Shown here in pieces: positions 46,557 through 53,962 of a DNA stretch of 64,000 nt. Under the pieces are notes generated by a model, which saw only the letters and a list, made by a program, of their open reading frames with translations, did not search any database and was not told the origin of the DNA. The DNA is taken from NCBI RefSeq assembly GCF_004345425.1, contig NZ_SLVP01000001.1, positions 1,488,001 through 1,552,000 on the forward strand, read 5' to 3'. Source of the stretch: Paenibacillus sp. BK033. Its GTDB lineage: Bacteria; Bacillota; Bacilli; Paenibacillales; Paenibacillaceae. A program made the translations under genes and the position numbers. Each line of letters starts with the position of its first letter. Within the stretch, counting starts at the first letter, position 1.

Positions 46557-46650
46557 TCGAATAGGGATTAATGCCTATTTGCATTCGGAATAAATCTTAC
46601 ATCTAAAGTTAGAATATGACTGTTTGTACGACCGTAATGGAGGCTGCGGA

Positions 46651-46971
46651 ATGATTAAATACGGATTGGACAAAGTGACGGAGCTGCGATTCAAATCGAT
46701 TAAGGCAGCAATAGAGCGCAGAGACAACCAATGGGTGGATATCGTGCTGCGGTTTGACGTGGCGGAGGAGACCCCCGTGCCGGATGACCTGATTGATTTC
46801 AGCGGCCTCGTAATTTGCACATCAGGCGGCGCCATCGCGCAAATCGTCCCGCAGGACGAGGATATCGACTGCGAGTATCAATTTACGGCGTTCGAGAAAG
46901 AGCAGATCAAGGCCTTTATCGAAGGCGAAGAAATTCAGCGGCGCATTGCAAATCTGTCCTCCCCAATATAA
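46651..46971 (+). CDS. Uncharacterised 106-residue protein
   Basis: 106 residues from ATG 46651 after TGGAGG. Soluble, acidic, with a central beta-like stretch (DFSGLVICTSGGAIAQIVPQ) and a helical charged tail. I do not recognise a domain. The next gene begins 51 bases on, with its own ribosome site, so the two may share a transcript. Confidence 0.7.
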   Translation: MIKYGLDKVTELRFKSIKAAIERRDNQWVDIVLRFDVAEETPVPDDLIDFSGLVICTSGGAIAQIVPQDEDIDCEYQFTAFEKEQIKAFIEGEEIQRRIANLSSPI

Positions 46972-47022
46972 AGAAAATTGTGGTAAAATCGGTTAGAGAT
47001 GACGTAAAGGGGAGAGTTCGTC

Positions 47023-48153
47023 ATGCCGGCCGATGAAGCATTTGTATTAACCCCGATTGATGTTCGCAAGATCAGACAGTACGTTCAACATAAGTACGAA
47101 GCGATGCCGCAGGACAAGAGGGCGGAGATTGTAGCCGACGCGGTAAGCCGCATTATTCAAAAACAACTTCCGCCTTTTGAAGACAGGCTGAAACGGGAAG
47201 TGACGGCAAGGCTGATCCGGACAACCGTGCTGGAGAGGCAAATGCCGGTCCGCTCGGACGATATTTTCGAAGCGTGCCTCGGATTGGACCTGGCGGATGC
47301 CAATGTCGTTACTTCGCTTCATAAGTGGGTGGAGGAGCAAAGCGGCACGCAGCTGGAATGGAGCTTGTTCCGTATCCAGTTGGACAAGCTGGCGAAAAAA
47401 GCGGAGTCCGGGACTGCCGACTTATGGGAGCAGCTAAAGGAATGGCTCGCGTCCGAGTACCGAATTGAAGGGAAAAGCAAAGCGGCGCCCGAGCTGGCCG
47501 AGGTCATCCCGCTGCCGGTACAACCGTCCCTTATTCCGGCTCTGAAGCCTTACCGGCGAAAACAAACGCTGGTTTATTCTCTTTTATCCATTATGCTGGT
47601 GGGAGCCTCGCTCCTGTACGGCTGGTCGCTGCTCAGGCCTTCTCCTAACAAGCTGCAGCCGCCAGTTACGCTTCAGTCCTTCGAGAAAGCGATGCCGGCC
47701 GTTGCGGGCAACGAACTCCCGGACGAGCTTCGTTACACCGATGTGGATAAAGAAAGCCTGGTCGACTTTTTGAACAGCAAAGATTCCCTTCTGGCGGAAC
47801 AGCCTTACTTGGATGCCATTATCGACGCAGCGAGAACATTTGATATCCATCCCCTCTTTTTATTCGCGATTACCGGTCAGGAGCAGGCTTTTGTACCGAG
47901 GTCGAATAAACAGGCGATGAAGATCGCCAACAATCCGTTCAATGTTTTTTATAGCTGGAAAGACTACAATACGACCATTCACGATTCGGCGCGAATTGCC
48001 TCCCAAACCGTATTGAAGTGGAGCAAAGACCGCCCGGAGGGCAAGGACCCGATTGCCTGGATCAACCGCAAATACGCGGAGGATCAGAATTGGGCAAATG
48101 GCGTGAGTAAAATTTTTGCATCGATGAAAAGCAAAGTGGAACGAACAAGCTAG
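47023..48153 (+). CDS. Membrane-anchored lysozyme-like (glucosaminidase-type) protein
   Basis: 376 residues. A cytosolic helical domain of about 180 residues, one membrane segment (182-202), then an outer domain of about 150 residues. The outer part has features of a GH73/Bax-type glucosaminidase: HPLFLFAITGQEQAF with candidate Glu287, NNPFNVF (303-309), and YAEDQNWANGVSKIF near the end. Possibly a cell-wall hydrolase tied to a cytosolic sensor domain. It is 17 bases ahead of topB. Confidence 0.65.
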   Translation: MPADEAFVLTPIDVRKIRQYVQHKYEAMPQDKRAEIVADAVSRIIQKQLPPFEDRLKREVTARLIRTTVLERQMPVRSDDIFEACLGLDLADANVVTSLHKWVEEQSGTQLEWSLFRIQLDKLAKKAESGTADLWEQLKEWLASEYRIEGKSKAAPELAEVIPLPVQPSLIPALKPYRRKQTLVYSLLSIMLVGASLLYGWSLLRPSPNKLQPPVTLQSFEKAMPAVAGNELPDELRYTDVDKESLVDFLNSKDSLLAEQPYLDAIIDAARTFDIHPLFLFAITGQEQAFVPRSNKQAMKIANNPFNVFYSWKDYNTTIHDSARIASQTVLKWSKDRPEGKDPIAWINRKYAEDQNWANGVSKIFASMKSKVERTS

Positions 48154-48170
48154 ATATGAGAGGCGATTAG

Positions 48171-50498
48171 TTGAAGACATTAATTATTGCGGAGAAGCCC
48201 GACATGGGGCGGACGATCGCTGCGGTTGTAGAGCCAAAGGCGGCGAATAAGCGGACGTACCTGGAAGGCGACCGTTATATTATTACTTGGGCGATTGGTC
48301 ATCTGGTAACGCTGGCGGAGCCAGACCAGTATGATGCGCGCTATAAAAGATGGAACGATCAGGATTTGCCGATTATTCCGGATAAGTTCAAGCTGTGGCC
48401 AAATGCCCGGACAAAGGATCAGCTCAAGACGATCGGAGAGCTTGCGAAGCGATGCGGCCGTCTCGTGAATGCTTGTGACGCCGGGCGCGAGGGACAGCTT
48501 ATTTTTCATCTGATCCGTCAATATTTGAAGCTCCCCCAGCCGACAGACCGTCTGTGGATCTCGGATTTGACGCCTGAGACGATCAGAAAGGGCTTTGACT
48601 CCCTTCGAAGCGACGAGGACTATGCCCCGCTTACAAGGGCAGCCAGGGCGCGCAGCGAAGCGGACTGGCTGATCGGAATGAATGCCTCCCGCGCATTCAC
48701 GATCCGTCATAAAGCTTTACTCTCGGTTGGCAGGGTGCAGACGCCGGTCCTCGCGCTGCTGTATGACCGGCACAAAGAAATTACGGCGTTCAAGTCGGAT
48801 ATGTATTATGTCGTAAAAGCGCTATTTGATCAGAACGGCTTTCAATATTCAGGCATATGGCAGGGGGACCGGATTACGGACAGAGCAAAGGCGGAAGCGT
48901 TGGCCGCCAAGACGCAGGGCAAGCCCGGCATCATTAAGGACTATCAGACGGCGGAGAGCAAGGAATATCCGTTCCGGCTGCATGACCTGACGCTTCTGCA
49001 GCGGGAAGCAAACGGCCGTTACGGCTATTCGGCGAAGAAGACGCTGGATATTGCGCAGGCTTTGTACGAGAAGCACAAAGCCATTACCTATCCGCGAACG
49101 AACTCCAATTACGTAACCGAAGAGAATCTGCCCGTCATGCAGAAGGTGCTGACGATGCTGCAGGGGTCCGATTCTTACCGAGAGCTGGCAAACGGCGCGG
49201 ACCGGGGCAGGGTGCACAAGGGGAATAAGGCGGTGTGCAACCCGGCGAAGGTTGAGGACCACCATGCCATTATGCCAACGCCCAAGCGTCCTTCGGGCTT
49301 AAGCCCGGAGGAACACAATATTTATGATATGATCGTCCGGCGGTTCCTGTCGCAGTATTATCCGCCCGCGGTATACAAGAACCACACGGTTATGACCGAG
49401 GTGGAAAGCGAGATCTTTCGAACGAAGGCGAAGGAGCTGTTGGAGCTTGGCTGGAAGGTAGTTCTGCAGGATCAGGGGCAAGCCGCGAAGAAGACCACCA
49501 AGAAAAAAGCCAGCGAGAAGGATGAGGCTGAGGGCGATGAGGAAGAGCTGCTCACCGATAAACCGTTTGCCATTGAACCCCAGCAGGGCGTCAAATGCGT
49601 AAAATCCGAATCGCTTGAGAAAACGACCCAACCGCCAAAGCCTTATACCGAGGGCACTTTGCTGAAAGCGATGGAAAGCGCCGGCAAGTCGATGGAGAAT
49701 GACGAGCTGCGCGAGGCGATGAAGGATACCGGGCTTGGCACTCCGGCTACCCGGGCTGCCACCATCGAACGGCTGAAACAGGTTGGTTATGTGGATCTGA
49801 CCGGCAAAAAGCTGGAGATCTCTTCCAAGGGCTGTGCCGCGATCGAGTTGATTCGCGGGGCTGGCGTGGATTTGCTGGCATCGCCCGAAATGACCGGACG
49901 ATGGGAGCAGCGCTTGCACCAGATTTCGCGCGGTGAAGCATCCGACGACCAGTTTATATTGAAGGTTAAGCAATTCGCCGCAATGATCGTCGATAAGGTT
50001 CGCCAGCAGCGCCCGGCCGCGCCGGGAACGTTCGAAGAACGCGAGAACGGCGGCAAGCGAGGGGCAGCGGGTGCCGGTTCAAAGCGGGGCAGCCGAGCTT
50101 CGAAGGCTTCCGGCGGAAGCCGGACCTCTTCATCGAGGTCAACATCCTCCGCTTCAGCAACCTCTACCGCGGCACCTAAGGCAGCATCCCGTACGGCGGC
50201 TGCAAATCCTTCTCCCCGTGAGCCAATCGCGGCTTGCCCTAGAACGGGCTGCAGCGGACATATTATTGAAGGGGAACGCGGCTTCGGCTGCAGCGCCTTC
50301 CGGGATGGCTGTACGTTCGTTATCTGGAAGGAGCAGCAGGGAAAGACGATCTCGATCCCAATGGTTCGTTCCCTGCTCGAAAAAGGAGCAACGAGCCAGC
50401 TTACCTTCAAGCGTCAGGACGGCAGCAGCAGCAAAGCCAAGCTGGTGTTGACGGATCGTGACAAAGGCACGGTTTCCGTTCAAGGCGTGCAATCTTAA
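48171..50498 (+). CDS. topB: DNA topoisomerase III
   Basis: 775 residues from TTG 48171. Type IA fold: Toprim motifs AEKPDMG and CDAGREGQ, and the active-site Tyr307 in ITYPRTNS. Two odd features: a Lys-rich then acidic insertion (about 438-466), and a long Ser/Ala/Arg-rich linker (about 628-685) before a C-terminal zinc-ribbon (CPRTGCSG to GCTFVIW). It decatenates single-stranded regions during replication and repair. Confidence 0.95.
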   Translation: MKTLIIAEKPDMGRTIAAVVEPKAANKRTYLEGDRYIITWAIGHLVTLAEPDQYDARYKRWNDQDLPIIPDKFKLWPNARTKDQLKTIGELAKRCGRLVNACDAGREGQLIFHLIRQYLKLPQPTDRLWISDLTPETIRKGFDSLRSDEDYAPLTRAARARSEADWLIGMNASRAFTIRHKALLSVGRVQTPVLALLYDRHKEITAFKSDMYYVVKALFDQNGFQYSGIWQGDRITDRAKAEALAAKTQGKPGIIKDYQTAESKEYPFRLHDLTLLQREANGRYGYSAKKTLDIAQALYEKHKAITYPRTNSNYVTEENLPVMQKVLTMLQGSDSYRELANGADRGRVHKGNKAVCNPAKVEDHHAIMPTPKRPSGLSPEEHNIYDMIVRRFLSQYYPPAVYKNHTVMTEVESEIFRTKAKELLELGWKVVLQDQGQAAKKTTKKKASEKDEAEGDEEELLTDKPFAIEPQQGVKCVKSESLEKTTQPPKPYTEGTLLKAMESAGKSMENDELREAMKDTGLGTPATRAATIERLKQVGYVDLTGKKLEISSKGCAAIELIRGAGVDLLASPEMTGRWEQRLHQISRGEASDDQFILKVKQFAAMIVDKVRQQRPAAPGTFEERENGGKRGAAGAGSKRGSRASKASGGSRTSSSRSTSSASATSTAAPKAASRTAAANPSPREPIAACPRTGCSGHIIEGERGFGCSAFRDGCTFVIWKEQQGKTISIPMVRSLLEKGATSQLTFKRQDGSSSKAKLVLTDRDKGTVSVQGVQS

Positions 50499-50515
50499 GT
50501 ATAATCATTCAACAG

Positions 50516-50556
50516 AAAAAGGAGTAAAGCGCCATATGCCGCTTTACTCCTTTTGT
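50516..50556. terminator. Bidirectional terminator between topB and the HAD gene
   Basis: AAAAGGAGTAAAGCG pairs with CGCTTTACTCCTTTT around an eight-base loop, with A and T runs on each side. Confidence 0.92.
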
Positions 50557-50570
50557 TTATGCCATTAAGG

Positions 50571-51314
50571 TTAGGGTTGCTTGCGACTCACATAGCCGTG
50601 AATCGCCGGCGGCACTTCAAGCAGGTTATTCAAGGTGAAGAAGGCCCCCTTCGGTTCTACCTCGATATTAATGACATTGTACTGCCATTCGGATTCCGTT
50701 CTCATATGGATCGCATGAATGCCTGCCGTGAGAGCAGGCACAACATCCGTCCGGATCGAGTTGCCGATCATCCACGTCAAGTGGCGGTCATGACCGCCCT
50801 CCGCCAAGATCTGCTCAAGCGCTTCGCTGTTCTTATGCCGGCGGATATAAATTCTCGTATCGAAATACCGCTCCAGCTTCATTTGTTCAATCTTGCGGCG
50901 CTGAATCGTAATTTCCCCTCCGGTGTATAGATGAAGGGTGTGACCTTCTCCGGCCAGCTTATCGAGTGTAGCCTCCATATTAGGATACGGCTCGGTCTCA
51001 TGCTCGTATACGCTTAAGCCAAGCTTCCACAGAAAATCCTGCTCCGTCTTGGATTTCTTGCGGCCCGTAAGGTCGCAGTAATAGTGGTATGTATCAATAA
51101 AGGACTGCGGGAAATGCTCGCTCTTGAATCCGAGCACCGCTACGCCCGCAATATCGATCTCCGTCTGTTTATTGCGCACCGCATCTGCGCTTACCCCTTC
51201 ATAACCCGCAAACCACGTCGTCATCGCGTCGACAAACTGTTCGATCACAAAGTAGAAATATTTGTTGCAGTGAATGAGGGTGTCGTCTAGGTCAAAGAAA
51301 AGGTTTTGCTTCAT
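50571..51314 (-). CDS. HAD-superfamily hydrolase
   Basis: 247 residues. Motif I FFDLDDTLIH, motif II LYTGGE, a Lys in RRHKNSE and motif IV IGNSIRTDVV, with a helical cap. The motif IV acid set is slightly unusual (GNS in place of GDS). AAGGAG lies about 14 bases before the ATG, a rather long gap. Small-molecule phosphatase; substrate unknown. Confidence 0.85.
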   Translation of the reverse strand: MKQNLFFDLDDTLIHCNKYFYFVIEQFVDAMTTWFAGYEGVSADAVRNKQTEIDIAGVAVLGFKSEHFPQSFIDTYHYYCDLTGRKKSKTEQDFLWKLGLSVYEHETEPYPNMEATLDKLAGEGHTLHLYTGGEITIQRRKIEQMKLERYFDTRIYIRRHKNSEALEQILAEGGHDRHLTWMIGNSIRTDVVPALTAGIHAIHMRTESEWQYNVINIEVEPKGAFFTLNNLLEVPPAIHGYVSRKQP

Positions 51315-51453
51315 TTAAAAGCACGGCTCCTTTGGTGAAGTTCATCGTATGAACAATCTACCTTATTCGAAGCCTTACGTCAACGAAGCCCCAAGCGATG
51401 TTTAATTCAGGCGATTTATGCTAATCATTCTCATAAGGCAGGAGGTGAAGAGC

Positions 51454-51591
51454 ATGCCATTCAATAAAGCCGACAAAACGCAAAACCGTCAAAACCAATC
51501 CAGTTTTAAATCGGAAGCCATTGGCCTTAAGTTGAACAAACTCGCAAACCGTCCTCCAAGCATGAATGGAATTAATAAACAGCTGCCGTAA
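51454..51591 (+). CDS. Uncharacterised 45-residue basic protein
   Basis: 45 residues from ATG 51454 with a strong GGAGGTGAAG site seven bases upstream. The product is hydrophilic, Asn/Gln/Lys-rich, and ends in Leu-Pro. It has no membrane segment and does not match the small acid-soluble spore proteins that I can recall. It lies between the HAD gene and a hairpin at 51600-51648, within a gap of 350 bases. Confidence 0.6.
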   Translation: MPFNKADKTQNRQNQSSFKSEAIGLKLNKLANRPPSMNGINKQLP

Positions 51592-51599
51592 AACAGCTC

Positions 51600-51648
51600 A
51601 GGCGGAATCCAGGGACGATATTCTTCCAGCGCCCTTGGATTCCGCCTG
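51600..51648. terminator. Hairpin after the 45-residue gene
   Basis: AGGCGGAATCCA pairs with TGGATTCCGCCT, with GGG/CCC inside. There is no clear T run on either strand, so termination strength is uncertain. Confidence 0.55.
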
Positions 51649-51668
51649 TCTTAAAGTATTTAGAGCCG

Positions 51669-51893
51669 TTAAGCATATTTCTGCTGAGCGGCCATCAGTT
51701 TATTCTTAATAAAGGCGATACGCCTGCGTACATAGAAGTCCATGCTGTCACCCTTCAAATCATTTGGCGAGATCACCTCCTCTGCCCGATTATCGATAAT
51801 CGTTAATGTTCCGTCCGTGTAAAACTTAAACGTAAGGTCCCGGCGCGGCCATCCTTTCTCTAAATAACGAAAGTTTTCGCAGCTTTTATTCAT
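51669..51893 (-). CDS. SOS-controlled 74-residue protein of unknown function
   Basis: 74 residues, with GGAGGAGG ten bases before the ATG. Soluble, with a beta-hairpin-like stretch (LTFKFYTDGTLTII) and a basic C-terminal helix (VRRRIAFIKNKL). I recognise no family. Two LexA boxes sit in its promoter, spaced as at yneA, so it should be induced by DNA damage. Candidate roles (division or repair modulation) are guesses. Confidence 0.75.
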   Translation of the reverse strand: MNKSCENFRYLEKGWPRRDLTFKFYTDGTLTIIDNRAEEVISPNDLKGDSMDFYVRRRIAFIKNKLMAAQQKYA

Positions 51894-51937
51894 GGTGATT
51901 CAGCCTCCTCCAAAATGATTATGGGATGCAAAACAGG

Positions 51938-51985
51938 GAACGTTTGTTCTGTTTTTATTATAGCAAACATTTGTTCGTGTGGAAA
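51938..51985 (-). promoter_or_regulatory. Promoter with two LexA boxes for the 74-residue gene
   Basis: On the - strand: TTTCCA (51980-51985), 17 bases, TATAAT (51957-51962). A LexA box in the spacer (51964-51977) is the same 14-mer (CAAACATTTGTTCG on the + strand) as at 8941-8954, and a second (51938-51951) lies over the start region. Confidence 0.85.
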
Positions 51986-52054
51986 CTGTTTTTTGTTTCT
52001 CGTAAACTAGATTCATAGAATGGCGAAGCGTTTACAAAAAAGGGGCATGGACTT

Positions 52055-52780
52055 ATGTTGAGAATATCGAATCTTAGAGTACAAATTCCCGGTGGGCCGA
52101 CGATCTTGAAGAATATCAGCTTTGAAGTCCAGCCAGGCCAATTTATCGCGATAAAGGGAGCCAGCGGCAGCGGCAAGTCGATGCTGCTCAAAAGCTTGGC
52201 GCTGCAGAACAAGTGGAGCGGCGGCAGCTATTTCTTCGAAGGCGAAGACATTTTCAAGCAGGGGCTCGCGGGCAGATTGAAAATCAAGCGCGCGGTAGCT
52301 TATCTGGAGGAGAAGCCCGTTCTGTACCAGAACAAGACCGGGCTTAAAAATGTCAGCATCGGTGCCGTTGCGCAGACGCCTGCGTGGCGCAGATGGACGG
52401 GCATGCTGCGCAACGACGATTACATGGGCGCGATGGATACGATTGAAAAGCTGGGACTGCTCGATAAAGCCCATCAAAAAGCCAGCACGATGAGCGGCGG
52501 CGAACGCCAGCGTATCGCGATTGCCCGGGCACTGGTGCACGGAGCGAAGGTGATCGCCGCGGATGAGCCGGTGGCAGGGCTTGATCCCCATACGGCGGAC
52601 CGCGTGTTGTCCGATCTGAAGAGGCTGATTACGGAGCAGGGCGTTACGGTTATCGCGGTGCTTGATCAAGGGGATTGGGCGGAAAGGTTCGCGGACCGGA
52701 TTATCGGTCTAAACAACGGCGAGCTTGTGCTGGACGTGAAAGGCAGAAGATTAACCGAGCGGGAGAAAATGATGCTGTGA
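52055..52780 (+). CDS. ABC transporter ATP-binding protein
   Basis: 241 residues. Walker A GASGSGKS near residue 36, signature MSGGERQR near 147, Walker B VIAADEP near 168. No permease gene is adjacent; a GNAT gene overlaps its stop (GTGA). The energy-coupling partner, or a non-transport role, is not visible. It is divergent from the SOS-regulated small gene, with about 160 bases between the starts. Confidence 0.88.
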   Translation: MLRISNLRVQIPGGPTILKNISFEVQPGQFIAIKGASGSGKSMLLKSLALQNKWSGGSYFFEGEDIFKQGLAGRLKIKRAVAYLEEKPVLYQNKTGLKNVSIGAVAQTPAWRRWTGMLRNDDYMGAMDTIEKLGLLDKAHQKASTMSGGERQRIAIARALVHGAKVIAADEPVAGLDPHTADRVLSDLKRLITEQGVTVIAVLDQGDWAERFADRIIGLNNGELVLDVKGRRLTEREKMML

Positions 52781-53283
52781 TCGAGCTTCGATTAATCAAA
52801 GAAAACGAATTGGAAGAGGCACTCCGGCTGGAGCAGCAATGCTACGTTCCGGAAGCGGCCGCTACCCGGGAAGGGTTCCGGTACCGGCTTGCGCATTACC
52901 CGGGTTATTTCTGGTCGGCCTGGTCCGGGGACAAGCTTCTTGGCATAACGAACGGCATCCGGACCTCGGCCTGGTCTTGCGGGGACGAGATGAAGGGCGT
53001 CCAGCGGGATGAAGAGGAAGGCGATAACTTCTGCATCCTGACCGTTGCCGTAGCGGAGGAGGCAAGACGACAGGGAGTTGGAGCCATGCTGCTCGAGCGC
53101 CTTGTGTCAACCTGCGACAGGGCCGGGCATAAAGCGATTATTCTAATGTGCGAACGGCATCTGATCTCCTTTTACAAGAGAGCCGGGTTTGCTTACGTTG
53201 GGAAAGCGGCATCTTCGCACGGCGGCGTCGAATGGCATGAAATGAGGCGTACCCCGCATATAATGGAGCATCTGACCAAATAG
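52777..53283 (+). CDS. GNAT-family acetyltransferase
   Basis: 168 residues from GTG 52777, which overlaps the ABC stop. GNAT motif A runs from LTVAVAEEARRQGVGAMLL (about 85-103), and GHKAIILMCERHLISFYKRAGF is the usual beta4-alpha4 region. Substrate unknown; coupling to a lone ABC ATPase suggests a shared role. Confidence 0.87.
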   Translation: MIELRLIKENELEEALRLEQQCYVPEAAATREGFRYRLAHYPGYFWSAWSGDKLLGITNGIRTSAWSCGDEMKGVQRDEEEGDNFCILTVAVAEEARRQGVGAMLLERLVSTCDRAGHKAIILMCERHLISFYKRAGFAYVGKAASSHGGVEWHEMRRTPHIMEHLTK

Positions 53284-53299
53284 GTAGGTGTCTTCGAAT

Positions 53300-53911
53300 A
53301 TGGCTTTTCAGTCTCCAGTCATTGTCCAATCTGCAAGAGCGGCATTCCCGAAAGCGGAGCTTTGGATCCCTTACGTTAGCGGAGGATCAAACGAGAATGC
53401 AATCAAGCGAATCAATGAATCCATCCGGAAAGCGGCACAGCAGCTGGTAGACGAGCAGGGCTCGCTTGATGATCCGCGGGCTGAAATGAGCGGGTATTAC
53501 GAGGTCAAGACGAACGAAAGGGATATTCTCAGCCTGTCGTTATTCAATTACGCCTATTCGGGGGGCAGTCATGGCCTTACGCTGCAGGTCTCGCTGACGT
53601 TTCGCGTGTCAACCGGACACGCCTACAGCCTTCCCCAGCTGTTCAAGCCCGGAAGCGCGTATGTTCAGCGCATTTCCGAAATGGTCAGCGAACAGATCAA
53701 GGAACGCGACATCAGCACGCTGGAGCCATTCGCAACCATCCGGCCGGATCAGGATTACTATATCGCCGACCGGTCGATCGTCATCTATTTTGCTTTATAC
53801 GAGCTGACGCCGTATGCTTACGGTTTTCCGTATTTTCCGATCTCGGCCTACGATCTTCAGGATATCGTGAACGAGAATGGTCCGCTAGGCGCCATGGTGC
53901 CGAATAATTAG
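53300..53911 (+). CDS. DUF3298/DUF4163 (RsiV-like fold) protein
   Basis: 203 residues from ATG 53300, eight bases after GGTAGGTG. Two joined domains: DUF4163 (to about 85, with YAYSGGSHG) and DUF3298 (about 95-190, with LPQLFKPGS and IYFALYELTPYAYGFP). Relatives are RsiV and PdaC outer domains that bind lysozyme or peptidoglycan. This copy shows no signal peptide or membrane segment, which is odd for the family. Confidence 0.8.
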   Translation: MAFQSPVIVQSARAAFPKAELWIPYVSGGSNENAIKRINESIRKAAQQLVDEQGSLDDPRAEMSGYYEVKTNERDILSLSLFNYAYSGGSHGLTLQVSLTFRVSTGHAYSLPQLFKPGSAYVQRISEMVSEQIKERDISTLEPFATIRPDQDYYIADRSIVIYFALYELTPYAYGFPYFPISAYDLQDIVNENGPLGAMVPNN

Positions 53912-53962
53912 GACAGCACTGGACAATGCCGGGCGGTGAAGACCAAAGGAGCTGATCGGTGG

